Source: Micromonospora gifhornensis
GTDB lineage: Bacteria; Actinomycetota; Actinomycetes; Mycobacteriales; Micromonosporaceae
Direction: 5' to 3'
NCBI RefSeq assembly: GCF_016863515.1
Contig: NZ_BOPA01000002.1
Span: 161,080-225,079, forward strand
Length of the DNA stretch: 64,000 nucleotides
The notes under the pieces are model-generated. The model saw only the letters and a program-made list of their open reading frames with translations, did no database searches and had not been told where the DNA came from. Positions within the stretch are counted from its first letter, which is position 1. Every line of letters begins with the position of its first letter. Position numbers and translations under genes: made by a program. Shown here piece after piece: positions 43,044-52,605 of this stretch.

Positions 43044-43949
43044 TCAGTCCTGCAACGCGGCCGCCAGGGCGGTGGGCAGGTCGGGGTGGCGGAAGGTGAA
43101 CCCGGCGCGGGTCAGCACGCCGGGTAGCACCCGGGTGCTGGTCAGCGCCTCCTGGGCGAAGCCACCCAGGGCCACCTTCAGGGCCAGTCCCGGGATCGGG
43201 ATGACGGCGGGGCGGTGCAGCTGACGGGCCAGTTCCCGGGTGAACTCGGCGTTGGTGACCGGCGCCGGGCCGACCACGTTCACCGGCCCGGCCAGGTCGG
43301 CGCGGGCGAGCAGGTAGGTGGTGGCGTTCAGCCAGTCGACCATCGAGATCCACGGAATCCACTGCCGTCCGCTGCCCAGCCGCCCGGCGATGCCGAGCTT
43401 GAACGGCAGCAGCATCGGCTTGAGCAGCCCCCCGTCGCGGTGCAGCGGCAGGCCGGTGCGCAGCCGCACCACCCGTACCCCGGCGTCCTCGGCCGGTCGG
43501 GTCGCCGCCTCCCACACCCGGGCCACGTCGGCGAGGAAGCCCTCACCGGCCGGCGCGTCCTCCTCGACCACCTGGTCGCCGGTGTTGCCGTACCAGCCGA
43601 TCGCCGAGGCGTTCAGCAGCACCTCCGGCCGGTCGGCGGCCGGCAGCCCGGCGATGGTGATGGCCAGGGTGCTTGTGGTGTCCACCCGGCTGGAGCGGAT
43701 CAGCTGCTTGTACCTGTCGTTCCACCGGCGGTCACCCACCCCCGCCCCGGCCAGGTTGACCACCGCGTCCGCCTCGGCGACCAGGGCCGGGTCCAGCTGC
43801 GCCGCCGACGGCGACCACTGCCGCTCGTCAGGGGTACGCGGTGGCCGCCGGACCAGCCGGGTCACCTGGTGCCCGTCGGCGACGAGCAGGTCGACCAGCT
43901 GGGTGCCGAGGAAGCCGGAAGCGCCGGCCATGAGGATCCGCATGCTCAT
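43044..43949 (-). CDS. TIGR01777-family SDR oxidoreductase (YfcH-like)
   Basis: A 301-residue protein from ATG 43949; ATG 43943 is an alternative start. The Rossmann motif is ILMAGASGFLGTQLVDLLVA, followed by DAVVNLAGAGVGDRRWNDRY and SAIGWYGNTGDQVVEEDAPA. It has the C-terminal DUF1731 part ending HPDLPTALAAALQD. The equivalent gene, Rv2216, precedes lipB in M. tuberculosis, so the linkage with lipoate genes is conserved. The typical Tyr-x3-Lys is altered in this family, and the substrate is unknown. Confidence 0.9.
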   Translation of the reverse strand: MSMRILMAGASGFLGTQLVDLLVADGHQVTRLVRRPPRTPDERQWSPSAAQLDPALVAEADAVVNLAGAGVGDRRWNDRYKQLIRSSRVDTTSTLAITIAGLPAADRPEVLLNASAIGWYGNTGDQVVEEDAPAGEGFLADVARVWEAATRPAEDAGVRVVRLRTGLPLHRDGGLLKPMLLPFKLGIAGRLGSGRQWIPWISMVDWLNATTYLLARADLAGPVNVVGPAPVTNAEFTRELARQLHRPAVIPIPGLALKVALGGFAQEALTSTRVLPGVLTRAGFTFRHPDLPTALAAALQD

Positions 43950-44202
43950 ATCTTCGGGTACGCGCGTCCGCCCGGCTGCCTCAGCCCGCCAGAGTTCTCG
44001 TCACCGGCCTTCGTCGCCAGCCTTCGTCGGCGGCCGGGGCTCACGGCGTCGCTCGATGGGCCGTTCGTCCGATCTGCTCAACCGTCCGGGTGGCCGGGGT
44101 GGATCAACCGGCAACCGCCCGGTCCCTGGTGACGGCGTAAGGCATGAGGCACTATGGCCTTCGCATCTGTGCAGCTCAAGCTTCAGATTGGGTACAAGAG
44201 TC

Positions 44203-44874
44203 ATGCCGCTGTCTCGTCGTATGATCATTTCGGCCGTGGCCGTCACGGCCGTGGTCGGTTCGGGGGTGGCGTACGCCGCCTGGCCGGACAGCGAACCACC
44301 GCCGTACCGCCCGCCGAGCTCGCACGTGGTCCAGCCGGGTGCTCCGGGTCAGACCGGTAAGACCCTTTCGGAGGACGAGGTGGCGAAGATTTCGCCGCCC
44401 AAGTTCACCGCGGCCGACACGATGTTCATCCAGGGCATGATCCCGCACCACCAGCAGGCGCTGACGATGACGGCGCTGGTGGCGGACCGTACGGAGAACC
44501 CGGACATCAGGCTGCTCGCCAAGCGCATCGACGTCTCGCAGCGGGACGAGATTGCGCTGATGCAGCAGTGGCTCACGGACCGGAACGTGCCGACCAGCGG
44601 GCCGAACGCCGGTCACGCCGGGCACGAGCTGATGCCGGGGATGCTCACCCCCGAGCAGCTCGACCAGCTCAAGCAGGCCCGGGACGCGGAGTTCGACAAG
44701 CTCTTCCTCACCTTGATGATCCGCCACCACGAGGGGGCGGTGTCGATGGTGGAGGAGCTGTACGCCTCCGGCGGAGGGCTGGAGCCGGCCGCCGACCAGC
44801 TCGCCCGGGAATTCGAGGCCGACCAGAGCATCGAGATCGCCCGGATGCAGAAGATGCTGGCCGCGATGCGCTGA
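44203..44874 (+). CDS. DUF305 secreted protein
   Basis: The start is taken as ATG 44203 (MPLSRRMIISAVAVTAVVGS), giving 223 residues. The N-terminus is a signal or membrane anchor ending near AYAAWPD. The ferritin-like DUF305 domain contains two copies of the His-rich signature: FIQGMIPHHQQALTMTALVA and LTLMIRHHEGAVSMVEELYA, each with an M-x-x-H-H pair. His and Met residues (GHAGHELMPGMLT) could bind copper, and family members often lie in copper-related loci. It is followed by two strong hairpins. Confidence 0.9.
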   Translation: MPLSRRMIISAVAVTAVVGSGVAYAAWPDSEPPPYRPPSSHVVQPGAPGQTGKTLSEDEVAKISPPKFTAADTMFIQGMIPHHQQALTMTALVADRTENPDIRLLAKRIDVSQRDEIALMQQWLTDRNVPTSGPNAGHAGHELMPGMLTPEQLDQLKQARDAEFDKLFLTLMIRHHEGAVSMVEELYASGGGLEPAADQLAREFEADQSIEIARMQKMLAAMR

Positions 44875-44880
44875 CCTGCT

Positions 44881-44915
44881 CGCCGTGGTCCTGCCGTCCG
44901 AGCAGGACCACGGCG
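44881..44915. terminator. Perfect 14-bp hairpin after DUF305 gene
   Basis: CGCCGTGGTCCTGC at 44881-44894 pairs exactly with 44902-44915 across a seven-base loop, seven bases after the stop codon. Confidence 0.85.
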
Positions 44916-44964
44916 TACCGTCAGGTAGTTCTCGGTCCGGACCACGGCGAAGTACCGCAAAGGC

Positions 44965-45008
44965 GAGGGGCACCTCGGCTCGAATGGTTTCGAGTCGAGG
45001 TGCCCCTC
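44965..45008. terminator. 20-bp hairpin between convergent genes
   Basis: Bases 44965-44984 pair with 44989-45008 across a four-base TGGT loop, with one G-T pair in an otherwise perfect stem. It ends 15 bases before the 3' end of the LVIVD gene and may terminate both strands. Confidence 0.85.
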
Positions 45009-45023
45009 TACTTACCGAACAGA

Positions 45024-46793
45024 TCAGAGCGAGGCGCGCAGGTCCAGGATCGCCTGCTTCAGCGCCTGGTGCTCAGCACCACTGATCTGGTTGGAGATGG
45101 CACCGAGCTGGGCCACCGCCGCGGAACGCTTGCCCTCGGCAGCGAACTTCTCAGCCCGCTCGAGGAACTTGTCCACCTGGGACGTCATCTGCTTACCCAG
45201 GGTGTTGGCACGGACCGCCTGGTCGTAGTGGGCCCGGGCAACCGCGAAGCTCGGGGTCCACTCGATCTTCGGCTGGTGCTGGGCGTTGAACTCGGCGAGC
45301 TTGACCTGCGAGGCCGCCGTGATCTCGGCCGCCGACAGGTGCTCGCTGGGCTTCAGCGCGAAGACGTCGAGGCCACGAGCCATCTCGTTGCCGTACAGGT
45401 TGCCGTTGTACCAGTACACCGACCAGTAGCCACCGCTGACGATCCGGTCCGGGTTGATCGGGCCGCGGTCGAAGAACGCGATCTCGGTCGGGTTGGCGGA
45501 GTCGGTGAAGTCGAACACCGAGAGACCGCCCTGGTACCAGGCCTGGACCATGATGTCGCGGCCGGGGACCGGGATCAGCGAGCCGTTGTGCGCAACGCAG
45601 TTCTCCGCGGTGGTCTGCGGAACCGGCAGCTTGTAGTAGCTGCGGAACTCCATCTTGCCGTCGACGATGTCGAAGATGGCGTTCGCGCCCCACTCCGGCT
45701 GGTCGATGTCGCGGCAGCGAGCACCGCTACCGCCGCCCCACTCGTCGGTGAAGATGACCTTGGTGCCGTCGTTGTTGAACGTCGCCGAGTGCCAGTACGC
45801 GAAGTTCGGGTCGGAGACCTCGTCGATCCGGACCGGGTTCGCCGGGTCCGAGATGTCGACCAGGATGCCGTTGCCCTGGCACGCACCAGCGGCCAGCCCG
45901 ATCGCCGGGAAGGCGGTGATGTCGTGGCAGGTGTTGGTGTTCGGCGACGGCGACCAGGTGCCACCGGACGGGTGACGCGGCGTGGTCGGGCCGTTCTGCA
46001 GGCCGTCGATCCGGCCGGTCGTCGGGTCGGCGAACAGGCGCGCCGCGTTCACCACGGCGGCCTGGTGCGGAGCAGCCAGCGGAACCTTGATGACCTCGAT
46101 GCGCCAGCGCGAGGGGTTGTCGCCGTCGGCCGGGTTGTTGTTGCAACCCTCCATCGTGTTCGCCGGGCGCACGCCAGCGGTACCCGAGTTGTAGATGTAG
46201 ACGTGGTTCTTGTCCTTGGGGTCAGTCACCACGGTGTGCGTGTGCGAACCGCGGCAGAGCTGCACCGCGGCGACCTGGACCGGGTTGCGCACGTCGCTGA
46301 TGTCGAAGACCCGGACGCCCTGGAAACGGGTGCCGACGCTGCTGTTGGTGCCACAGTCGACGCGCCCGCGGGTCTCCTCGACCGACATGAAGACCAGGTT
46401 GCCGAAGACCGAGGGGTCACCCTGGCCACCCGGGCAGACCACGCTTGTGACAAGCGTCGGGTCGGCCGGCTTCGAGATGTCGACGATGTTGAAGCCGTTG
46501 TAGTTGCCCAGGACGGCGTACTTGTCGCCGAAACCGAGGTCCGAGGCGATGAACGAGCCGGCACCCGGGTTGTTGGGGTCGACGAAGCCAGCCGGCTTGG
46601 GACGGTTGGCCAGGTGCTCCAGATTGCTGATCGCCGTTTCAGCGTCGAGCCAGCCGGCACCGAGCCCGACTCGCGGGTCGGGCTCCGCGGCCGACGCGGT
46701 GCCCGGCAGCGCGCCGGCCAGGAGCAGCCCGGCGGCGATCACGCCGAGGGCTTGCCGGCCCCGGCGGGGCCGAGAGGGGGTTCGAACTGTCAT
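45024..46793 (-). CDS. Secreted LVIVD-repeat beta-propeller protein
   Basis: A 589-residue precursor from ATG 46793 with a signal peptide (RQALGVIAAGLLLAGALPGT ASAAE). Repeats with the LVIVD pattern follow: NYNGFNIVDISKPADPTLV, FQGVRVFDISDVRNPVQVAA, GNGILVDISDPANPVRIDEV and QGGLSVFDFTDSANPTEIAF, which build a beta-propeller. His- and Asp-rich loops (SHTHTVVTDPKDKNHVYIYN; TNTCHDITAFP) might bind metals. The last 100 residues are a helical tail (AEKFAAEGKRSAAVAQLGAI), perhaps for cell-wall binding. Related secreted proteins are common in actinobacteria with no known function. Confidence 0.87.
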   Translation of the reverse strand: MTVRTPSRPRRGRQALGVIAAGLLLAGALPGTASAAEPDPRVGLGAGWLDAETAISNLEHLANRPKPAGFVDPNNPGAGSFIASDLGFGDKYAVLGNYNGFNIVDISKPADPTLVTSVVCPGGQGDPSVFGNLVFMSVEETRGRVDCGTNSSVGTRFQGVRVFDISDVRNPVQVAAVQLCRGSHTHTVVTDPKDKNHVYIYNSGTAGVRPANTMEGCNNNPADGDNPSRWRIEVIKVPLAAPHQAAVVNAARLFADPTTGRIDGLQNGPTTPRHPSGGTWSPSPNTNTCHDITAFPAIGLAAGACQGNGILVDISDPANPVRIDEVSDPNFAYWHSATFNNDGTKVIFTDEWGGGSGARCRDIDQPEWGANAIFDIVDGKMEFRSYYKLPVPQTTAENCVAHNGSLIPVPGRDIMVQAWYQGGLSVFDFTDSANPTEIAFFDRGPINPDRIVSGGYWSVYWYNGNLYGNEMARGLDVFALKPSEHLSAAEITAASQVKLAEFNAQHQPKIEWTPSFAVARAHYDQAVRANTLGKQMTSQVDKFLERAEKFAAEGKRSAAVAQLGAISNQISGAEHQALKQAILDLRASL

Positions 46794-47046
46794 TGCCTGC
46801 CTTTCGGTGGAACGACCGACGCGGGGGGTTCCATCAGGAAGGACGCGTCGTGTGCGTAGGACCGTACCGACGACGGAACTTCTGTCGTCTCCGCCGAACG
46901 GGTGAAGAAAAAGCCAGGTGGGAGCGCAGAACGGCGGCTTCCGTCAGGTACCGGAAACAACCTGGTTGATCTTGGACGATCGTCCGCCATTCGTCGAATG
47001 ATCATCTGCGCGTTGCCCGGATGGTCGCGAGTGGAGGGTGAATCGC

Positions 47047-48375
47047 TCAGGGCATCGCGTCGGGCGGATCCTCGTGCCAGCGGGCCCGGTAGGCGGCCTC
47101 GTGGGCCTCGTGCGCGGTCCGCTCCTCGTAGACCACCGCGCGAAGCGCCCGCCGGCCCTCCGACATCAGCACCACCTCGGCGGTGATCAGACCGACGCAG
47201 ATCACGGTGAGCAGACCCATGGTGACCAACCCGGGCAGCACCATGGCGACCGGGATGCAGGCCGCGAGCACCCCCAACGTGCCGAGCCGCAGCCAGGACA
47301 GGGTGTGCAGGGTACGCAGCTGGAACAGCATGTTCCCGGCCAGATAGAGGATCACCCCGCCGAACAGCAGTGGCACGTCCGGCCCGTGTGCCGGCTCGCT
47401 GAACGGGACCCCCGGCTCGGCGATGTCGTGCACGATGCCCTCGGCACCGAGGGCGAACAGGATGATCCCGGCGATCATCGGCAGATAGAGATACGCGTAC
47501 GCGTCGCGGGCCATCAGCACCCGCGGCCGACCGAGAGTGGCGTGCAGGGCGATCCGGGCGGCCGGCCCGATCACGTCGTAGTGCAGCCACCACAGGGCGG
47601 CGGTGAAGACGATCCCCAGCACCGCCGCGGTCACCCCGGGCCACGTCGGCGCCTGGCCGATCAGGTTGCTGCCCAGACCGACGGAGATCACCGACTCACC
47701 GAGCGCGATGATCAGAATCAGGTCGTACCGTTCGGTCCAGTGCTCCGCGGAGGTCACCTCCCAGCCCCACGTGCTGGCCAGCAGACCGGTGCCGTACTGG
47801 AGCAGGATGACGGTGACCCACAGCCCGTCGCGGATCACCTCCGCCATCCCCATGTCGCTGAGCTTGCCGGGCAGCAACGCCGCCACCAGCAGCAGCACGG
47901 TGCTCAGGCTCAGCTCGGGGGCGTACCGCATCAACTGCCGGCGTTCCGTCGGGTTGTCCCGGACGATGTGCAGGAACAACGCCAGGTGCACAGCTCGGAT
48001 GACCACGTAGCTGACCGCCACCACGACCGGCCCGGCGTGGGTGCCGTGCGAGTCCTGGAACGCCTGCGGTAGGGCGAGGGCGAACGAGAACAGCGCCGCC
48101 ATTCCGGCCACCATCAAGATCGGCACGAAGCCTTCGCCGATGCGTACCCGGGTCGCCACCACCGTGTGCACCACCCAGCACCACCAGAGCACCGACAGTA
48201 CGAGCAGGGCGTGGAACAGACTCCGCCCGGTGATCTCCGTGGCGGTGGTGCGGGCGATGTTGAAGAACGAGAAGACGAAGACCAGGTCGAAGAAGATCTC
48301 GAACTTGTCGACCCGGGCACCCGGCGCAATCCCGACGGCCGGCCCGAGCCGTCCACGCCAGCCCTTCTCGCTCAC
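47047..48375 (-). CDS. Low-temperature requirement A (LtrA) family membrane protein
   Basis: A 442-residue protein from ATG 48375. The family start is VDKFEIFFDLVFVFSFFNIA, and about 12 helices follow; further signatures are ERYDLILIIALGESVISVGL and YAYLYLPMIAGIILFALGAE. LtrA proteins were first linked to growth of Listeria at low temperature, but the molecular role is unknown. The gene stands alone. A 252-base gap separates its 3' end from the LVIVD gene start and holds only that gene's promoter region as far as I can see. Confidence 0.9.
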   Translation of the reverse strand: MSEKGWRGRLGPAVGIAPGARVDKFEIFFDLVFVFSFFNIARTTATEITGRSLFHALLVLSVLWWCWVVHTVVATRVRIGEGFVPILMVAGMAALFSFALALPQAFQDSHGTHAGPVVVAVSYVVIRAVHLALFLHIVRDNPTERRQLMRYAPELSLSTVLLLVAALLPGKLSDMGMAEVIRDGLWVTVILLQYGTGLLASTWGWEVTSAEHWTERYDLILIIALGESVISVGLGSNLIGQAPTWPGVTAAVLGIVFTAALWWLHYDVIGPAARIALHATLGRPRVLMARDAYAYLYLPMIAGIILFALGAEGIVHDIAEPGVPFSEPAHGPDVPLLFGGVILYLAGNMLFQLRTLHTLSWLRLGTLGVLAACIPVAMVLPGLVTMGLLTVICVGLITAEVVLMSEGRRALRAVVYEERTAHEAHEAAYRARWHEDPPDAMP

Positions 48376-48416
48376 CGCCTGAGTTTCCCAAGCTCAACAC
48401 AGTGAGGGGTGAATTT

Positions 48417-48520
48417 CGCCCCCAGCCCACCCACCGAGCCCCACCCACCCTCCCACCCCGCCTTCCCGCCCACCCCACCCCACCCCACCCCGCCTTCCCG
48501 CCCACCCCGCCACTGCTCCG
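48417..48520. repeat. C-rich low-complexity stretch (CCCACC/CCCCACC)
   Basis: The plus strand is composed of runs such as CCCACCC and CGCCTTCCCGCCCACC, with at least two near copies of the last. The region is non-coding and lies upstream of the LtrA gene. Confidence 0.7.
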
Positions 48521-48521
48521 C

Positions 48522-48592
48522 CGATCATGGAGTTTCGGTCGGCATATTAGGGGCGCATAAGGACAAAGCGGCGACCAGAACTGCATGATCGA
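48522..48592. repeat. Interspersed palindrome-like element, family B copy 2
   Basis: Similar to 33758-33829: ends CGATCATGGAGTTTCGGTCG and GGCGACCAGAACTGCATGAT are imperfect inverses, and the central GCATAA with the core GGCGACCA is shared. It is embedded in the low-complexity gap upstream of LtrA. Confidence 0.6.
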
Positions 48593-48597
48593 CGGGG

Positions 48598-48709
48598 TGA
48601 GTGGTCGGGGTGAGCGGTCGGGGTGAGCGGTCGGGGTGAGCGGTCGGGGTGAGCGGGGTGGGGTGGAGGAGGGCGGGGTGGGGCGGGGTGGGGTGGGGTG
48701 GGGTGGAGA
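48598..48709. repeat. 13-bp tandem repeat followed by G-rich run
   Basis: TGAGCGGTCGGGG occurs four times in tandem (48598-48649; the first copy has one change), then degenerates into GGGGT and GGGGC units up to 48709. It is non-coding and able to slip. Confidence 0.8.
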
Positions 48710-48747
48710 CGCGAAGGGCGCCCCCGGTGACGGGGGCGCCCTTCGCG
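48710..48747 (-). terminator. Perfect 16-bp hairpin, terminator of sucB
   Basis: CGCGAAGGGCGCCCCC at 48710-48725 pairs exactly with 48732-48747 around a six-base loop. It lies 12 bases beyond the sucB stop codon on the minus strand. Confidence 0.88.
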
Positions 48748-48759
48748 GTGTTCGGTGGG

Positions 48760-50556
48760 TTACAGGCCGAGTTCGGCCTCGAAGTTGCCGGCCTCGAGCC
48801 GCTCCTTGACCGCGGTCAGGAAGCGGGCCGCGTCGGCACCGTCGATGATGCGGTGGTCGTACGACATGGCCAGGTAGACCATCGAGCGGACCGCGATGAC
48901 CTCGCCCAGTTCGGGGTCGTTGACCACGACCGGGCGCTTGACCACGGCACCGGTGCCGAGCATCGCCGACTGCGGCGACGGCACGATCGGGGTGTCGAAC
49001 AGCGCGCCCCGGCTGCCGGTGTTGGTCAGCGTGAAGGTCGCACCGGCGATCTCGTCCGGGCTGATCTTGTTGGTACGGGTGCGCTCGGCCAGGTCGGCGA
49101 CGCGCTTGGCGATGCCGCCGAGGTTGAGGTCACCGGCGTTGTGGATGACCGGCACCAGCAGGCCCCGCTCGGTGTCCACCGCGATGCCGAGGTTCTCGGC
49201 GTCCGGGTAGGTGATCGTGCCGGCGTCGAGGTCCATCCGAGCCTGCACGATCGGGTACGTCTGGAGCGCCTCGATGGCCGCCAGGGCGAAGAACGGCAGG
49301 AACGACAGCTTGACGCCGTGCCGCTGGAGGAACGAGTCCTTGGCGCGGGCCCGCAGCTTGGCGACCTTGGTGACGTCCACCTCGACGACCGTGGTCAGCT
49401 GCGCGGTCTCCTGAAGCGACTGGTGCATCCGCTTGGCGATGGCGGCGCGGATGCGCGGCAGCTTCTCGGTGGTGCCACGCTTGGCGCTCGGCTGCGGCTT
49501 GGCAGCCGGCTGTGCCTGCGCGGCCGGCTGCGCTGCGGCCGGGGCGGGCGCGGCCTTGGCGGCGCGGGCCTTCTCCGCCGCGTCCAGCACGTCCTGCTTG
49601 CGGATCCGGCCACCGACGCCGGTGCCGTTGACCGAGGCCAGGTCGACGCCGTGCTCACTGGCCAGCTTGCGCACCAGCGGGGTCACGTAACCGGCCGCCT
49701 CGCCGTTGGCGCTGGGTGCGGCAGCGGGCTGCGCGGTCGGGGCCGGGGGAACGGCCGCCTGCTCGGTCTTGGTCGGCTCCGGCGAGGTCTCCGCCTCCGC
49801 GGCCGGCTCGTTGTACGACGAGCCGGGCGTCGGCTCGGAGACCTGCGGTTCCGGCTTGGCCTCGGCCTGCGGCTCCGGCTTCGGCTCGGGCTTGGCCTCG
49901 GCCGGGGCGGCACCTGCGGCACCGATGACGGCCAGCGTGGCGCCGACCTCGGCGGTCTCGTCCTCGGCGACCTTGATCTCCAGGACGGTGCCGGCCACCG
50001 GCGAGGGGATCTCCGTGTCGACCTTGTCGGTGGAGACCTCCAGCAGCGGCTCGTCCACCTCGACGGTCTCGCCGACCTGCTTGAGCCAGCGGGTGACCGT
50101 ACCCTCGGTGACGCTCTCGCCCAGCGCGGGCAGCTTCACCGGGGTGCCCTCGCCCGACGGCGCGGCGGCCGGGGCCGGCTGCTCGGCCGGCTCCTGGACG
50201 GCCGACTGCTCCGCCTCGGCCTGCGGCTGCGCGGCCGCCTCGGCGGCCTGCTCGGCGGGCGGTGCCTCCTGGTGCTCGGCGGGGGCCTGCCGCTCGGAGG
50301 GTCCGCCGGCCGACTCGCCTTCGCCGGAGATGACCGCCAGCTCGCTGCCGACCTCTGCCGTCTCGTCCTCGCCCACCACGATGCGGGTCAGCACGCCGGC
50401 CGCCGGGGACGGGATCTCGGTGTCGACCTTGTCCGTGGACACCTCGAGCAGGGGCTCGTCGACCTCGACGGTGTCACCCTCCTGCTTGAGCCAGCGCGTG
50501 ACGGTGCCCTCGGTGACGCTCTCGCCGAGCCGGGGCATGGTGACCGATACCGGCAT
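48760..50556 (-). CDS. sucB: Dihydrolipoamide acyltransferase (E2), two lipoyl domains
   Basis: A 598-residue protein from ATG 50556. Lipoyl domains lie at about residues 2-77 and 139-212; each has STDKVDTE with the modified Lys at 43 and 178. Ala/Pro/Glu-rich linkers separate them. An E3-binding domain follows at 290-326 ([20 protein letters not shown]), and the acyltransferase core runs from about 362 to the end with the active site [12 protein letters not shown]. It corresponds to mycobacterial DlaT (Rv2215). In actinobacteria this E2 serves pyruvate and perhaps 2-oxoglutarate and peroxidase complexes, so the gene symbol is by similarity. It follows lpd by 73 bases in one operon and depends on LipA and LipB for lipoylation. 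Confidence 0.94.
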   Translation of the reverse strand: MPVSVTMPRLGESVTEGTVTRWLKQEGDTVEVDEPLLEVSTDKVDTEIPSPAAGVLTRIVVGEDETAEVGSELAVISGEGESAGGPSERQAPAEHQEAPPAEQAAEAAAQPQAEAEQSAVQEPAEQPAPAAAPSGEGTPVKLPALGESVTEGTVTRWLKQVGETVEVDEPLLEVSTDKVDTEIPSPVAGTVLEIKVAEDETAEVGATLAVIGAAGAAPAEAKPEPKPEPQAEAKPEPQVSEPTPGSSYNEPAAEAETSPEPTKTEQAAVPPAPTAQPAAAPSANGEAAGYVTPLVRKLASEHGVDLASVNGTGVGGRIRKQDVLDAAEKARAAKAAPAPAAAQPAAQAQPAAKPQPSAKRGTTEKLPRIRAAIAKRMHQSLQETAQLTTVVEVDVTKVAKLRARAKDSFLQRHGVKLSFLPFFALAAIEALQTYPIVQARMDLDAGTITYPDAENLGIAVDTERGLLVPVIHNAGDLNLGGIAKRVADLAERTRTNKISPDEIAGATFTLTNTGSRGALFDTPIVPSPQSAMLGTGAVVKRPVVVNDPELGEVIAVRSMVYLAMSYDHRIIDGADAARFLTAVKERLEAGNFEAELGL

Positions 50557-50629
50557 GTTCTCCAGACTCCTTCATTTCCCTGGTGGGGGGATCATCGCCC
50601 GTCGCCGGACGCCTCGGGTACGTCGTGGG

Positions 50630-52021
50630 TCAGGCGTGCGCGTGCAACGGCTTGCCGGCGAGGGCCAGGTGTGCCTCGCCCAGGGCCTCGTTCTGCGTCG
50701 GGTGAGCATGCACCAGCTGCGCGACCTCGCCCGGGTACGCCTCCCAGTTGTAGATCAGCTGCGCCTCGCCGATCAGCTCGCCGACCCGGGCGCCGACCAT
50801 GTGGACGCCGACCACCGGGCCGTCCTCGACGCGAACCAGCTTGACGAAACCGGTCGTCTTGAGGATCTGGCTCTTGCCGTTGCCGCCGAGGTTGTAGTTG
50901 TACGTCTTGATCTTGTCGGCGCCGTACTGCTCCTTGGCCTTCGCCTCGGTCAGGCCGACCGACGCCAGCTCCGGGTCGCAGTAGGTGACGCGCGGGATGC
51001 CCGCCTCGTCGATCACCGCCGGGTTCTGTCCGGCGATCTGCTCGGCGACGAAGATGCCCTGCTGGAAGCCGCGGTGGGCGAGCTGCAGGCCGGGCACGAT
51101 GTCGCCGACGGCGTAGACGTTCGGCACGTTGGTGCGCAGCCGCTCGTCGGTCAGCACGTAGCCGCGGTCCATCTTGACGCCCTGCTCCTCGTACCCGAGG
51201 TTGGCGGTGTTCGGGCCTCGGCCGACGGCGACGAGCAGCAGCTCGGCCTCGACGGTCTCGCCGCCGGCGATTGTCACCTTGACGCCGCTGTCGGTCTTCT
51301 CGACCTTCTCGAACGGCTTGCCGACCTTGAAGTTGATCTTCCGCTTGCGGAACGCCCGCTCCAGCGCCTTCGACGACTCCTCGTCCTCGGCGGCGACCAG
51401 GCGGGGCAGTGCCTCGATGATGGTGACGTCCACCCCGAAGGACTTCCACACGCTGGCGAACTCGACGCCGATCACACCGCCGCCGAGCACGATCGCGGAA
51501 CTGGGCACCCGGTCCAGGACCAGGGCGTGGTCGCTGGTGATCACCCGCTCGCCGTCGACCTCCAGGCCCGGCAGGCTCTTGGCGTACGACCCGGAGGCCA
51601 GCACGATGTTGCGACCGGTGTAGCGCTTGCCGTCGACCTCGACCGCGTTCGGCGCGACCAGCTTGCCGGCGCCGGCCACGAAGGTGATCGCCTTGTTGCC
51701 GGTGACCAGACCCTGCAGGCCCTTGTAGAGCCGGGAGACCACGCCGTCCTTGTACGAGTTGACCGCAGCCATGTCGATGCCGACAAGCTCGGCCTTCACG
51801 CCGAACTGCTCGGACTCACGGGTCTGGTCGGCGATCTCGGCGGCGTGCAGCAGCGCCTTCGTGGGGATGCAGCCGTTGTGCAGGCAGGTGCCGCCGAGCT
51901 TGCCCTTCTCCACGAGTGCGACGGACAGCCCAAGTTGAGCGGCGCGCAGCGCGGTCGCGTAGCCGCCGCTACCACCTCCGAGGATGACGATGTCGAAGGT
52001 TGCGTCGTTCGGCTCGCTCAC
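50630..52021 (-). CDS. lpdA: Dihydrolipoyl dehydrogenase (E3)
   Basis: The start is GTG 52019-52021 (VSEPNDATFDIVILGGGSGG), with GGGAG just upstream; the product has 463 residues. It has FAD-binding GGGSGGYATALRAAQL, the redox disulfide GGTCLHNGCIPTKA (C-x4-C), NAD-binding IVLGGGVIGVEFASVWKSFG, and the interface motif HAHPTQNEALGEAH with His and Glu. It reoxidises the dihydrolipoyl groups of SucB with NAD+. The pair lpd-sucB forms an operon. The enzyme can also serve the glycine cleavage system, whose gcvT is 2.3 kb away. Confidence 0.97.
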   Translation of the reverse strand: MSEPNDATFDIVILGGGSGGYATALRAAQLGLSVALVEKGKLGGTCLHNGCIPTKALLHAAEIADQTRESEQFGVKAELVGIDMAAVNSYKDGVVSRLYKGLQGLVTGNKAITFVAGAGKLVAPNAVEVDGKRYTGRNIVLASGSYAKSLPGLEVDGERVITSDHALVLDRVPSSAIVLGGGVIGVEFASVWKSFGVDVTIIEALPRLVAAEDEESSKALERAFRKRKINFKVGKPFEKVEKTDSGVKVTIAGGETVEAELLLVAVGRGPNTANLGYEEQGVKMDRGYVLTDERLRTNVPNVYAVGDIVPGLQLAHRGFQQGIFVAEQIAGQNPAVIDEAGIPRVTYCDPELASVGLTEAKAKEQYGADKIKTYNYNLGGNGKSQILKTTGFVKLVRVEDGPVVGVHMVGARVGELIGEAQLIYNWEAYPGEVAQLVHAHPTQNEALGEAHLALAGKPLHAHA

Positions 52022-52201
52022 GTTCAACTCCCAGGTCGCTTCGCTGCATCGGGGGTCACGGCGGGGTAACAGGGATACACCCCACCTCGGCCATCTTGTC
52101 ACCACCGGGTCGAGAGCGCGTACCGAGGTGCCCAATGACACGTTGTCGCCACGTACCCTTGGCACTGCCTTCGATGACGCGACAGGTGGGGAGACGGCTC
52201 A

Positions 52202-52531
52202 GTGGGACTGTTCCGGCGACGCAAGCGGGCACGCGCGGCCGAACCTGACCGTACGGCCAATCGCGCCGATCTGGAGCACCTTGAGAATTTTGTCCGCACC
52301 CGAAAGGGTGTCGAGGCGTACATCGAGCCGCGTACCACGGTCACCGAGACCACGGTGATCCTGATCGCCGACGACGGCGAGTGGACGCGGCGGCGCATCA
52401 ACGGGCCGGACGGGGCGCGGCGCTTCGCCTACCGGCTGAGCATTCCGATCTACGACGTGGCGCTGATGGGCTATCCGCAGCGCATGCGCGACTACAACGA
52501 GCGCCGCAAGCGCCGCCCGGAGCTGTACTGA
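52202..52531 (+). CDS. Conserved actinobacterial hypothetical protein, 109 aa
   Basis: GTG 52202 starts a 109-residue protein (GLFRRRKRARAAEPDRTANR) with a basic N-terminus, followed by LEHLENFVRTRKGVEAYIEP RTTVTETTVILIADDGEWTR and a C-terminal basic helix (RLSIPIYDVALMGYPQRMRD YNERRKRRPELY). Orthologues of this size are usual near lpd and pepA in actinobacteria, without a known function. It could bind nucleic acid through its terminal basic stretches. The stop codon lies in a ten-base tandem duplication (52521-52540). Confidence 0.87.
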   Translation: MGLFRRRKRARAAEPDRTANRADLEHLENFVRTRKGVEAYIEPRTTVTETTVILIADDGEWTRRRINGPDGARRFAYRLSIPIYDVALMGYPQRMRDYNERRKRRPELY

Positions 52532-52548
52532 GCTGTACTGAGCGACGT

Positions 52549-52601
52549 GTTAAGAAGGGCCCCCTGCTATACGCGAGGCGTTAACAGGGGGCCCTTCCTT
52601 A
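52549..52601. terminator. Hairpin related to the 23-bp repeat family, between convergent genes
   Basis: AAGGGCCCCCTG at 52555-52566 pairs exactly with 52585-52596 across 18 bases. Read on the minus strand, both arms resemble the units at 24053 and 37511, but here the pair is inverted, so it makes a terminator between the small gene and pepA. Confidence 0.8.
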
Positions 52602-52605
52602 CCCG

